A stretch of 21,074 nt of DNA from Candidatus Poribacteria bacterium (GCA_011334435.1 DTPJ01000744.1:1-21074); one strand, 5' to 3'; positions 7,908-16,706 are shown, counted from the stretch's first letter. The notes: a model not told the origin generated them from the sequence alone. Numbers and translations: made by a program.

Positions 7908-10023
7908 GACGCAAGATATAGAAATGGATAGGAATAAAAATTATCATTTCGTGCTAACTTGCGTCTTATATTTATTTATATTTGGAGGTATAGCTATGGC
8001 TAACCAGAGACAGCCAGAAATCAGTTTTTATGTATCCAGTGACGGAGACGATAGATGGTCAGGAAGATTAAGCGAGCCTAATCAGACAAGGACTGATGGT
8101 CCCTTCGTTACCTTAAAGCGTGCAAAAGATGCGATTCGCAATCTTGAATGTAGATTAGTTACGGGTGAACTTCGTCAGAATATCAACGTCTTCATCCGTA
8201 AAGGGACATATTTTTTAGACGAACCATTAATTTTTACGCCTGAAGATTCTGGAAATGAAAAATGCTCAGTCACTTTTTCTGCATACAAAGATGAAAAAGT
8301 CATAATAAGTGGTGGTAGAAAAATAACACAATGGAGTAAAATAGATACTTCACTTTGGAAAGCAGAATTGCCCGACGTTAGATCAGGGAAATGGTATTTT
8401 AGGTCTCTCAGAGTTGGTGATAAACAGGCTATCAGGGCAAGATACCCAAATTATGATCCGCAAAACCCAACGACGGGTGGATGGTGCTTTGTTTCAAAGA
8501 CAATTCCCGAGAAGACTTATGATCGCGTAGTTTTTAATCCATCTGATTTTCCAAACTGGGATAATTGGGACGATGCAGAAGTGCATATTTTCCCCGCTTG
8601 GGGCTGGGTCAATACTATAATGAAAGTAAAAGGTGTTGATAAAGAAAATCACGCTATAATTGTTGATTGCAAGCAAGATATACGACCCGGAAATAGGTTC
8701 TTTATCGCTAATGTCCAACAAGCACTTGATTCCCCTGGGGAATGGTGTCTTAATTCAAGATCAGGGGAACTGATATATTGGGCAACCGAAGAAAATTTCC
8801 CAAATATAGATGTGATCGCACCTGCTATGGATAGGCTTATAGTTATACAGGGAGATATGAATAAAGGTAAGTTTGTTGAGAATATTCGCTTTGTTAATCT
8901 CACATTTTCAGATACAGACTTTAGCCTTGATGGATATTATGATCCTGCGGATTCTGCTATATGGCTTTCAGGGGCAAAAAATTGTCTAATTGACGGATGC
9001 TTATTTGAAAATATCAATGGTTACGCTGTCAGATTGGATAACAAGAGCAATGACAACAGGATCATCGGAAATAAAATGATAAAACTCGGTCAGGGCGGAG
9101 TTATAATGCTTGGAAATAGCGAAAATCAGCCTTTTAATAACATTATCGCTGGTAACGATATTCAAGATTGCGGGCAGGTTTATAAGCATGTCGCAGGAGT
9201 TTATGTCACAACAGGTAGCGGAAATCTGGTTGCACACAATAACATATATCGCATGCCTAGGTATGGCATATCATTTAAATCTTATGGTAAAGGTGCTTCT
9301 TCGCATAACAATATTGCAGAATACAACGAGATAATAGATTCAAACCTTGAAACTAATGATACAGGGGCAATAGAGACATTAGGACGTGATTATGAGATCA
9401 GCGGAAACATCATCAGATTTAACTATATTCGCAACGTTGTCGGCATGAACACAACTCCCGATGGACAGATTATAAGCCCTTACTTTACTTGGGGAATATA
9501 TCTTGACGACTATAGCAGTGGAACGACTGTATATGGCAATATTGTTGATGGAACAGTTGTAGGTGCAATCTGCATACATGGCGGAAAAAATAACGTATTT
9601 GAGAATAATATCTTTATGAATGGATCAGAACGTCAAATGACACTTCAGCCAAGAGATGATTTTATGACTGGCAATGTTTTTCGTCATAATATAGTTGTTT
9701 TCAACAGCACAAAATCTGTCTTGTGGTATAGTTGGCAGAATACTTGGCGACCTGATCGACTTTCGGAATGTGATTATAATATCTATTGGCACACTGGAGG
9801 ATTGAATTTACTTGACGAAAACCTAAAAATCACACCAGAAGGCAGTTTTTCTGCATGGCAAGGATTGGGATTTGATAAAAATTCCATTATTGCCGATCCG
9901 ATGCTCACCTCTGATGAAAAGCCTGAACTTAAAGATAGCTCTCCCGCCCTTAAAATAGGTTTTAACCCTATTGACTTGGAAAAAATCGGTCTTAAAGGCT
10001 TTGATAAAAGCAAATATAAATGA
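7894..10023 (+). CDS. Secreted right-handed parallel beta-helix protein
   Basis: Up to 709 residues. Near the N-terminus, FVLTCVLYLFIFGGIAMANQ looks like a Sec signal peptide with cleavage after AMA. The mature part starts FYVSSDGDDRWSGRL, a motif common at the front of pectate-lyase-like beta-helix proteins, followed by GPFVTLKRAKDAI and IRKGTYFLDEPL. Residues ~330-620 hold repeating rungs (NCLIDGCLFENINGYAVRL, NRIIGNKMIKLGQGG, HNNIYRMPRYGISF, GNIIRFNYIRN, NVFENNIFMNG) typical of right-handed parallel beta-helices. The family includes polysaccharide lyases and hydrolases; no catalytic residues can be assigned, so the substrate is unknown. Start choice is uncertain. ATG 7894 overlaps the upstream gene by 14 bases and ATG 7924 gives a compact signal peptide, but the best ribosome site (GGAGG, 7984-7988) serves ATG 7996, which would remove the signal peptide. 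Confidence 0.88.
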   Translation: MKKNRTQDIEMDRNKNYHFVLTCVLYLFIFGGIAMANQRQPEISFYVSSDGDDRWSGRLSEPNQTRTDGPFVTLKRAKDAIRNLECRLVTGELRQNINVFIRKGTYFLDEPLIFTPEDSGNEKCSVTFSAYKDEKVIISGGRKITQWSKIDTSLWKAELPDVRSGKWYFRSLRVGDKQAIRARYPNYDPQNPTTGGWCFVSKTIPEKTYDRVVFNPSDFPNWDNWDDAEVHIFPAWGWVNTIMKVKGVDKENHAIIVDCKQDIRPGNRFFIANVQQALDSPGEWCLNSRSGELIYWATEENFPNIDVIAPAMDRLIVIQGDMNKGKFVENIRFVNLTFSDTDFSLDGYYDPADSAIWLSGAKNCLIDGCLFENINGYAVRLDNKSNDNRIIGNKMIKLGQGGVIMLGNSENQPFNNIIAGNDIQDCGQVYKHVAGVYVTTGSGNLVAHNNIYRMPRYGISFKSYGKGASSHNNIAEYNEIIDSNLETNDTGAIETLGRDYEISGNIIRFNYIRNVVGMNTTPDGQIISPYFTWGIYLDDYSSGTTVYGNIVDGTVVGAICIHGGKNNVFENNIFMNGSERQMTLQPRDDFMTGNVFRHNIVVFNSTKSVLWYSWQNTWRPDRLSECDYNIYWHTGGLNLLDENLKITPEGSFSAWQGLGFDKNSIIADPMLTSDEKPELKDSSPALKIGFNPIDLEKIGLKGFDKSKYK
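7904..7969 (+). repeat. 12-bp inverted repeat at a gene junction
   Basis: ATAGGACGCAAG (7904-7915) can pair with CTTGCGTCTTAT (7958-7969): 12 pairs in RNA, one of them G-U, around a 42-base loop. It begins at the stop codon of the acidic-protein gene and ends 14 bases before the GGAGG at 7984. It is not followed by a clean U tract, so it is not a standard terminator. It may influence translation or mRNA stability between the two genes. Confidence 0.5.
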
Positions 10024-10043
10024 AATAATAGATAAACTTAAAG

Positions 10044-10090
10044 AAGTCTATATCGTCAAATTTGTTATTATGTTAAATGACATAAGACTT
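10044..10090 (+). repeat. Imperfect hairpin in the gap before the efflux operon
   Basis: The 93 bases between the beta-helix gene and the efflux operon contain AAGTCT (10044-10049) facing AGACTT (10085-10090), with an inner GTCA/TGAC pair of short arms. It is AT-rich and imperfect and is followed by TTG-interrupted T residues, so it could be a poor terminator. I found no convincing promoter in the same gap. Confidence 0.25.
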
Positions 10091-10122
10091 GTTTGTATTG
10101 ATCTAACTGAAGGGGGATGTTA

Positions 10123-11601
10123 ATGCACAAAATACCAGTAAACATTCTTCTACTTGCATTGTTGGGCATTGTCTTTGTTGCTTTTTATGTTAATGCAGAA
10201 GAATCTAATCAACAGGTTGAGCTTTCACTTCAAGACTGCATATCGCTTGCCTTAAAATCAAATCTGAACATACGTATCCAAAACTTAAACCCTCAAATAC
10301 AAGATTCTATCCTATTAATGACAAAAGGCAGATATGATCCATCATTAAGCTTTAACATAAATACAAGCAGTTCAGAAGGCAAATCTGTCAGTCAAAAAAC
10401 TAATGCCCAATCATTTGGTTTCGGCATTAAAGACCCTATAATAACTGGCGGAGAATACGGCATATCCCTCAATAGCAGTCGTTCTGATAGTGATTCCATT
10501 TCTCAATCCTTGAACCCTGCATATCGTTCAGGGACAGTTTTTAGCATAAGTCAACCTTTGATGGAAGGGTTTGGCATCGGTTTGAACAGAATTCCCATAA
10601 TAATAGCAAAAAATAATAAAGATATATCTACTCTCCGACTTAAATCTCAATTAATAAAAAATCTTACAGACGTTCAAAATACCTATTGGGAGCTTGTCTT
10701 TGCCATAGAAAACCTTAAAGTTCAAGAGTTGGCACTTAAACAGGCACAAGACCTATTAAATCTAAATATAAAGCTTAAAGAGAATGACAAAGCAAGTTTA
10801 AGCGATATTCTTCAGGCACAATCAGCAGTGGCTTCACGCGAAGCAGATGTCCTATCGGCAAAAGATGCTATCAAAGATGCAGAAGATAAACTCAAACGGA
10901 TAACTAACATAATACAAGATGAATCACAATGGGAAATATCTATTATACCGACCGATACACCAATATCTGAGGAAATATCAGTTGATATTCAAGATAGCAT
11001 AGCTTTGGCATTGGAAAAGCGACCTGAGTATTTACAAGCGAAGTTAGATGTGGAAAATAGCGATTTAACAGTTAAATTAGCAAAAAATCAAAAACTCCCA
11101 ATAATAGATTTAGATGGAAGTCTAAGTCTAAATGGACTTGGAGATAAATTCAGTGAACCATATTCCCAGGTAGGGAAAGCGGAAAATAGGACTTGGACAG
11201 CAGGTATCGCCCTTCGTATGCCATTAGGTGGGAAATCTGATAACGGCTATTTAAAAAAGAGTCAATTAGAGAAAGAGCAAAAACTTTTGGCACTTAAAGA
11301 TCAAGAGCAACAGGTCATTGCAGATGTCCGTTCTGCTGTCCGTCAGCTTGATACAGGGATTAAACGTATTCAAGCCACAACTAAGGCAGAGGAGTTCGCA
11401 AGGCAAGTCTTGGCTACAGAAGAAAAGAAATATTCTCTTGGGCTTAGCACAAGCTATAATTTGTTACAATTTCAAGCAAATCTTGCTACTGCAACGAAAA
11501 ACCGCCTCAGAGCAGTTATTGACTATCGTAAATCAGTTGTCAATCTATACCAAAGTCAAGGAGTTACGTTGGATAGATTAAATATAGCATTTGAGGAATA
11601 A
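10123..11601 (+). CDS. TolC-like outer-membrane efflux factor
   Basis: About 492 residues. It begins with a signal peptide (MHKIPVNILLLALLGIVFVAFYVNA, likely cut before EES) and carries two outer-membrane-efflux-protein repeats. The first opens VELSLQDCISLALKSNLNIRIQNL and the second VDIQDSIALALEKRPEYLQAKLDVENSDL, each with long helical hairpins (VQNTYWELVFAIENLKV; QQVIADVRSAVRQLDTGI). By family it trimerises into an outer-membrane barrel and periplasmic tunnel. The ATG at 10123 is preferred over the ATG at 10117 because the ribosome site GGGGG (10112-10116) directly abuts the earlier one and lies 6 bases before the later one. It is the first gene of a three-gene efflux operon, 52 bases before the adaptor gene. 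Confidence 0.94.
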   Translation: MHKIPVNILLLALLGIVFVAFYVNAEESNQQVELSLQDCISLALKSNLNIRIQNLNPQIQDSILLMTKGRYDPSLSFNINTSSSEGKSVSQKTNAQSFGFGIKDPIITGGEYGISLNSSRSDSDSISQSLNPAYRSGTVFSISQPLMEGFGIGLNRIPIIIAKNNKDISTLRLKSQLIKNLTDVQNTYWELVFAIENLKVQELALKQAQDLLNLNIKLKENDKASLSDILQAQSAVASREADVLSAKDAIKDAEDKLKRITNIIQDESQWEISIIPTDTPISEEISVDIQDSIALALEKRPEYLQAKLDVENSDLTVKLAKNQKLPIIDLDGSLSLNGLGDKFSEPYSQVGKAENRTWTAGIALRMPLGGKSDNGYLKKSQLEKEQKLLALKDQEQQVIADVRSAVRQLDTGIKRIQATTKAEEFARQVLATEEKKYSLGLSTSYNLLQFQANLATATKNRLRAVIDYRKSVVNLYQSQGVTLDRLNIAFEE

Positions 11602-11653
11602 TTACTGACCGATTTAATTTTATACTACAACAGGCTTTGGAAAGGAGTCATTT

Positions 11654-13330
11654 GTGAAAAAAGCTATCGTAATTATCGCAATATTTGCCGTCCTTATCGG
11701 TATGGTAGTTTATGCCTATGTAGTTAAAGGGAAACAAAAATCTGCTGGAACGATGGCGAGTGGTCGTGGACCGATGAGTGTCCCTGTGGAAACGATGAAA
11801 GTTGAGGTCAGCAACATCACAAAAAAGATATTTGTAACAGGGACTATTAATGCCCGTGCAGAAGTAACAATTTATCCTAAGCAGTCTGGTGAGATAATTA
11901 AACTTTTGGCTGATAAAGGCGATCGCGTAAAAGCTGGACAGATATTAGCGGAGATAGATTCCACAACTTTTCAAATTCAAAAGCGTCAAGCAGAAGCTGA
12001 CCTTGAAAGTGCAAAAGCTGCTTATGATAAAACCTCTCCTATCGCTGTTATTAAATCTGAAACCGATTTTAAGCAAGCTAAAAGTAATCTTGACAGATTA
12101 ACTTCTGCATTAAAACAGGCAGAGTTAGACCTTGAACTCCAAATAAAACAAGCAGATATTCAAATTAAAAAAGCTAATAGCGATTTAAAGATTGCTCAGG
12201 CGCGTCTTGATGCCGCTATTGCAGGGGCAAGGGAACAAGAATTGGAGCCAGCCAAAGCAAGAATGGAAAATGCAAAGAAAAATTTAGACAGACTACAAGC
12301 CCTTTATAACGATGGTATGATCGCCAAAGAACAAGTGGAGTCTGCACAATTACAGTATGACATCTATTACGCCCAATATTCTTTGATTAAAGAGGGAGTA
12401 AGACCAGAGGATTTAGAGATTTTAAAAGAACAAGTAGAAGCAGCTAAAACTTCGTTAGAATCAGCAATAGAGAATAAAAGATTAATTGACATTAAAAAGA
12501 CAAATATAGATTCAGCAAAAGCACAAATTGAGAATGCACAGGCATCACTTGATTTAGCATTAGCATCAAAAGAGGCAGGAACATGGGAAAAAGAGCTTGA
12601 ACAAGCAAGATCAGCAGTAAAGAAAGCAGAAGCTTCTCTTGATCTCGTTAAACAAAGGTTAGAAGAATCAATTGTCAGGGCGTCTATAAACGGGATTATC
12701 GCCCAAAGGTTTATGGATAAAGGGGATACAGCATCTACAACAAAACCGTTTTTTACTATCGTTGATATTGATGTTGTTAAAATCATCGCAAAAGTGCCTG
12801 AAAGGGATATAGTAGATGTAAAGCTTAATCAAGAGGCTGTAATAAAACCTGACGCTTATCCGGGACAGATATTCAAAGGCAAGGTCACAAACATAAGTCC
12901 TATAATTGATAGAGAAACGCGGACATGTGATATTGAGATCACCGCGGATAACCCAAATCTCAAATTAAAGCCAGGGATGTTCACGCGTGTTGAATTGACA
13001 ACAACTGAATATAAAAATGTCCCTTTAATTCCAATAGAAGCTATAGTTAAAGAAGCTGACGAAACTTTTGTGTATGTTGTTGATAATGGCAAAGCTGTCA
13101 AAAAGAAAGTTGAGACAGGCATAACAGATGGCGTTAAAATACAAATTATATCAGGCTTAAATCCCGGTGATGAGTTTATAATGGCTGGAAAATATACACT
13201 TCGTGAAGGAATGGACGTCACAATAGCTGGTGAAGGACCTAAGGGTCAGATGCCCGGAAAGGGAGAAAAGGGACAAGGTAAAAAACCAGAAGGTCCTTTT
13301 GGTGGAGATAGAAGTGGGGGAGGAAGATGA
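11654..13330 (+). CDS. RND efflux periplasmic adaptor (membrane fusion protein)
   Basis: 558 residues, starting at GTG with AAAGGAG 6 bases upstream. An N-terminal membrane anchor (AIVIIAIFAVLIGMVVYAYVV) is followed by a lipoyl-like half (VTIYPKQSGEIIKLLADKGDRVKAGQILAEID), a very long coiled-coil region (~100-345), the returning lipoyl half (VRASINGIIAQRFMDKGD), a beta-barrel (IIAKVPERDIVDVKLNQEA) and a membrane-proximal domain (VYVVDNGKAVKKKVETGI). The coiled coil is longer than in typical adaptors of ~370-420 residues and contains two similar segments, AGAREQELEPAKA and EGVRPEDLEILKEQ, suggesting an internal duplication of the hairpin. The C-terminus is a Gly/Lys/Pro-rich tail. By family it joins the inner-membrane pump to the outer-membrane channel. 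Its stop overlaps the RND start as ATGA, indicating translational coupling. Confidence 0.95.
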   Translation: MKKAIVIIAIFAVLIGMVVYAYVVKGKQKSAGTMASGRGPMSVPVETMKVEVSNITKKIFVTGTINARAEVTIYPKQSGEIIKLLADKGDRVKAGQILAEIDSTTFQIQKRQAEADLESAKAAYDKTSPIAVIKSETDFKQAKSNLDRLTSALKQAELDLELQIKQADIQIKKANSDLKIAQARLDAAIAGAREQELEPAKARMENAKKNLDRLQALYNDGMIAKEQVESAQLQYDIYYAQYSLIKEGVRPEDLEILKEQVEAAKTSLESAIENKRLIDIKKTNIDSAKAQIENAQASLDLALASKEAGTWEKELEQARSAVKKAEASLDLVKQRLEESIVRASINGIIAQRFMDKGDTASTTKPFFTIVDIDVVKIIAKVPERDIVDVKLNQEAVIKPDAYPGQIFKGKVTNISPIIDRETRTCDIEITADNPNLKLKPGMFTRVELTTTEYKNVPLIPIEAIVKEADETFVYVVDNGKAVKKKVETGITDGVKIQIISGLNPGDEFIMAGKYTLREGMDVTIAGEGPKGQMPGKGEKGQGKKPEGPFGGDRSGGGR

Positions 13331-16300
13331 ACCTTTCAGATATAGCCTTAAAAAGACAAATAACAACCTTTATGGTTTTTATAGCAATTATAGTGATAGG
13401 TGTCTTCTCATTGGGAAGATTATCAATTGATCTAATGCCAGATGTTGAATTTCCTTCTTTGACTGTATCTACATCATATCCTGGGGCAAGTCCAAAGGAA
13501 GTTGAGACGCTTATCACTGAGCCGATAGAACGGGCAGTTAGCACCGCACAGAACATAGAGAATATCACATCTACTTCCAGTGAAGGAAGCTCATCAGTGA
13601 CTATCGCTTTCACATGGGGAACGGACATGAAGGATGCTGCTAACGATATACGTGAAAGGGTTGCACGTGTTCGCGGTATGTTGCCAGAAGACGCCAGCGA
13701 TCCTATGGTATTTAAGTTTGATCCTTCAAGTATGCCAATAGTCTTTCTTGGTCTATCAGGCGATATGCCTCTGGATAAGATTCGCAAATATGCTGATAAT
13801 GAGATAAAATACCGACTTGAACAGATCAAAGGTGTAGCCGCAGTTAGCATTCGTGGCGGATTGGAACGTGAAATCCATGTTGACGTAGATAGAAGTAAGA
13901 TGGAGTCGCTCGGACTTTCTTTTAGCCAAATAATCAATGCTTTATATAACGAAAATCTTGATAAACCCGGCGGATATTTGGAAACTACGAGAAGCGAACT
14001 TTTATTACGTATTTCTGGTCAATACAAGAGCTTACAGCAAATTGCAAATACTGTTATCGGACAAAAAAATGGAACTCCTATATATCTTCATCAAGTTGCG
14101 GAAGTTAAAGATTCTTTTAAAGAGAGAAGGTCCGATACTCGGTTAAAAGGTGAGCCGGGAATTTCAATCACCGTTCAAAGACAAGCTGGGGAAAACACTG
14201 TTAGAGTAGCAGATAGAGTTGTAAAACAGGTTGATAAGATCAATAAGATTCTTCCCCCTGGTATGAAGCTTTTTGTAGCACGAGATACGTCAAAATTTAT
14301 AAAAGACTCAATAAATCAAATGCAAAAGTCTGCGATCATAGGCGGTTTTCTTGCGGTTGTGATTTTGCTTGTGTTCTTGCGTAACATAAGAAGCACGGTC
14401 ATTATCGCTTTGGCAATTCCGATAGCAATTATATCAACCTTTATTTTGATGTATGCAGCAAAATTAACGCTTAACATGATGACACTTGGTGGACTTGCGT
14501 TAGGTATTGGTATGCTTCTTGACAACTCCATCGTCGTCCTTGAAAATATCTTCCGCCATAGAGAATGGGGCGAAGGACCTTTGGAATCTGCTTCTATTGG
14601 AACAAAGGAGGTCAGCGCAGCGATCACCGCCTCAACATTGACAACTCTATGTGTTTTCTTCCCGATGTTCTTTGCAGCGGAAGGCATGCAAGGGGTATTT
14701 TTCAGTCAGTTGGCTTATACAATATCGTTTTCGTTGATCGCATCGCTTTTTGTTGCACTAACTTTGGTGCCTGTCCTATCTGCAAGGTATCTCCATATCA
14801 AGCAAATAGACGATTCTGACCATAGATCAAAGATTAAAAATGCTTTGGCAAAAGCCTTTGACAATCTAAGCATAAAATATGGAAATGCTCTCAATTGGAT
14901 ATTAGATCACAGGATTTGGGTAGTTATTATATGTCTTTTAATGTTGGCAATAGTTCTTGCCCTTGCTCCAATGATCGGTATGGAACTTATGCCTCAAGTA
15001 GATGAGGGAAATATAGCGGTAAATATTCAGCTTCCAGTAGGGACAAAGTTTCAAATCACAGATGCACTTACCAAAAAGATTGAAAAAATAATCCAAGAAA
15101 ATGTTCCAGAAATGAAAAATATGCGAACAAATGTAGGCGGTGGAGGCTGGTTCGGTGGTTCTGGCACTTCTCACTTAGCAGATATTAATGTCGATCTTGT
15201 GGAAAAGAAATTTCGCAAGAGATCAACAGAGGAAGTTATAAATGATCTCAGAAGGAAAATTGTCGGATTTCCTGATGCGAAGATATGGATCTCTGCACGT
15301 GGTTCTATGATGACTCGTTTACTTGGCGGTAGAGAAGAAAGGGTAGAGGTAGATATTCGTGGACATGACCTTGATATAGGAGCGGTATTAGCTGAACAAG
15401 TAAAACAGATCGTTGAAAGTGTCCCTGGAACCGTTAATGTCCGTATTAGTAGAGAGGAAGGCAAGCCAGAATTGACTGTCCTTGTTGACCGTGACAAAGC
15501 CTCATCTCTTGGACTAAACCTAATGACTATTGCCAATACTGTAAACACTGGGCTTACAGGAACAGTTGCTACGAGATTTAGGGAAGGCGGAGAAGAATAC
15601 GATGTCCGTGTTAGAATGAAAGAGGAAGATAGGCTTTCATTAGATAATGTTAAAACCTTTGCAATAAAAACGGCGACAAATGCAAGTGTGCCTCTCAGCA
15701 ATATCGCTAACATTCAGGAAGGAAAAGGTCCTATCTCTATACAAAGGCGAAACCAAGAGCGACTGATAACAGTTTCATCAGGCATATCGGGCAGAGATTT
15801 TGGAAGCATAACAAGAGATATAAATGCTAAGTTAGCGTCTTTTAGTGTCCCAGAAGGATTTACTGTTCAGCTTTCTGGAGAGCAAGAGGAACAAAGCAAG
15901 GCTTATACTTCTTTGATGATTACTTTCTCTTTGGCAATTCTGCTTGTATATATGGTTATGGCATCTCAATATGAATCGCTATTGCATCCTTTTGTGATAA
16001 TGTTTTCTATCCCATTCGCTTCAATTGGCGTTATACTTATGTTATTTTTGACGGGGACAAATTTAAGCATCCCAGCTTTTATCGGTATAATAATGTTAGC
16101 GGGTATTGTAGTCAATAATGCCATCGTCCTTGTAGATTATATAAACTTGATGAGAAGACAAGGGACAGAATTACGCGAAGCTATTGTTGAAAGCGGTCGT
16201 AGAAGGCTTCGTCCAATTCTTATGACAACATTGACTACCGTATTCGGTATGATACCGTTAGCACTTGGAATTGGTGAAGGATCAGAGATGCAAGCCCCTA

Positions 16301-16425
16301 TGGCGAGGACAGTTTTAGGTGGGTTAAGTATAGCAACTTTATTTACTTTATTCTTTATTCCAACGCTTTATAGCCTTATGGAATCAGCAAGAGAGAAGAT
16401 TATGAGCAGAAAAAGCCATAGTTGA
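13327..16425 (+). CDS. RND family efflux pump (AcrB/HAE-1-like)
   Basis: 1032 residues, the usual length for AcrB-type pumps. It has TM1 near 12-32, a large periplasmic loop, TM2-6 (~333-490), a second large loop and TM8-12 (~850-1020). The TM4 signature is LGIGMLLDNSIVVLENI: the first proton-relay Asp is kept (D399) but the second position is Asn (N400). The TM10 position equivalent to AcrB Lys940 is Asn in AGIVVNNAIVLVDYIN. These substitutions are usual in a broad non-enterobacterial branch of RND pumps, so the pump is probably functional. By family it exports drugs, lipids or other small molecules by proton antiport through the neighbouring adaptor and TolC-like channel. The substrate cannot be told. 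The start overlaps the adaptor stop by 4 bases. Confidence 0.96.
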   Translation: MNLSDIALKRQITTFMVFIAIIVIGVFSLGRLSIDLMPDVEFPSLTVSTSYPGASPKEVETLITEPIERAVSTAQNIENITSTSSEGSSSVTIAFTWGTDMKDAANDIRERVARVRGMLPEDASDPMVFKFDPSSMPIVFLGLSGDMPLDKIRKYADNEIKYRLEQIKGVAAVSIRGGLEREIHVDVDRSKMESLGLSFSQIINALYNENLDKPGGYLETTRSELLLRISGQYKSLQQIANTVIGQKNGTPIYLHQVAEVKDSFKERRSDTRLKGEPGISITVQRQAGENTVRVADRVVKQVDKINKILPPGMKLFVARDTSKFIKDSINQMQKSAIIGGFLAVVILLVFLRNIRSTVIIALAIPIAIISTFILMYAAKLTLNMMTLGGLALGIGMLLDNSIVVLENIFRHREWGEGPLESASIGTKEVSAAITASTLTTLCVFFPMFFAAEGMQGVFFSQLAYTISFSLIASLFVALTLVPVLSARYLHIKQIDDSDHRSKIKNALAKAFDNLSIKYGNALNWILDHRIWVVIICLLMLAIVLALAPMIGMELMPQVDEGNIAVNIQLPVGTKFQITDALTKKIEKIIQENVPEMKNMRTNVGGGGWFGGSGTSHLADINVDLVEKKFRKRSTEEVINDLRRKIVGFPDAKIWISARGSMMTRLLGGREERVEVDIRGHDLDIGAVLAEQVKQIVESVPGTVNVRISREEGKPELTVLVDRDKASSLGLNLMTIANTVNTGLTGTVATRFREGGEEYDVRVRMKEEDRLSLDNVKTFAIKTATNASVPLSNIANIQEGKGPISIQRRNQERLITVSSGISGRDFGSITRDINAKLASFSVPEGFTVQLSGEQEEQSKAYTSLMITFSLAILLVYMVMASQYESLLHPFVIMFSIPFASIGVILMLFLTGTNLSIPAFIGIIMLAGIVVNNAIVLVDYINLMRRQGTELREAIVESGRRRLRPILMTTLTTVFGMIPLALGIGEGSEMQAPMARTVLGGLSIATLFTLFFIPTLYSLMESAREKIMSRKSHS

Positions 16426-16460
16426 TGATATGCTTTCTATCGCCGTTCTTTCTTTTCGGT

Positions 16461-16483
16461 GTTTGATATTTTCAAGCTTTTTT
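16461..16483 (+). terminator. Weak intrinsic terminator after the efflux operon
   Basis: GTTTGA (16461-16466) pairs with TCAAGC (16472-16477), one G-U pair, over a 5-base loop, followed directly by six T residues (16478-16483). The stem is short and AT-rich but position and U tract fit a terminator 36 bases after the RND stop. Confidence 0.42.
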
Positions 16484-16561
16484 ATTACTCCGAAGAGAAT
16501 ACTATTTTTATCTCTCCTTGTAAACTACTATTCTACCAACAAAATTTACACGCACCTCTGG

Positions 16562-16614
16562 TAATGATAATTCTTGAAATACAAACATATCTCATATATA
16601 ATTGATTATCATTA
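16562..16614. promoter_or_regulatory. Inverted repeat operator enclosing a promoter
   Basis: TAATGATAAT (16562-16571) and its exact reverse complement ATTATCATTA (16605-16614) lie on either side of a sigma-70-like promoter. Both arms contain the GATAAT-type hexamer of Fur-family boxes, and each arm is extended by a second, imperfect hexamer (GGTAAT on the left, ATTAGT on the right). The left arm ends 2 bases before the -35 and the right arm begins 2 bases after the -10. Binding to both would cover the promoter, so repression is the simplest reading. The identity of the regulator is inference. Confidence 0.5.
16574..16602 (+). promoter_or_regulatory. Near-consensus sigma-70 promoter for the VanZ operon
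   Basis: TTGAAA (16574-16579), a 17-base spacer and a perfect TATAAT (16597-16602). Transcription would start near 16609, giving a leader of about 100 bases that contains the CTGATYA repeats and ends at the AUU start of the VanZ-like gene. Confidence 0.7.
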
Positions 16615-16660
16615 GTTTTATTTTGGTAGTCAAGCTTACAAGATTTAAACTTCACAGACC

Positions 16661-16688
16661 CTGATCACTGATTACTGATCACTGATTA
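16661..16688 (+). repeat. Tandem CTGATYA repeat
   Basis: Two perfect copies of the 14-mer CTGATCACTGATTA, equal to four heptamers CTGAT(C/T)A, lie in the predicted leader just 5 bases before the ribosome site at 16694. The ATCAC segments could pair weakly with GTGAT at 16697-16701. Confidence 0.85.
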
Positions 16689-16706
16689 TTGCAGAGGTGA
16701 TATATC

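Noticed and set aside
12367..12786. 139-residue minus-strand frame inside the adaptor gene
   Set aside because: Ala/Ser-rich antisense reading of the coiled-coil codons.
13239..13937. 232-residue open frame on the minus strand across the adaptor/RND junction
   Set aside because: Antisense shadow of two well-supported coding genes; sequence has no recognisable domain.
15171..15713. 180-residue open frame on the minus strand inside the RND gene
   Set aside because: Low-complexity Ser/Leu/Thr-rich translation, no ribosome site, fully inside a conserved pump gene.
16630..16637. TCAAGCTT also present at 16472-16479, considered as a direct repeat or attachment site
   Set aside because: Only 8 bases with a palindromic core; no mobile genes lie between the copies.
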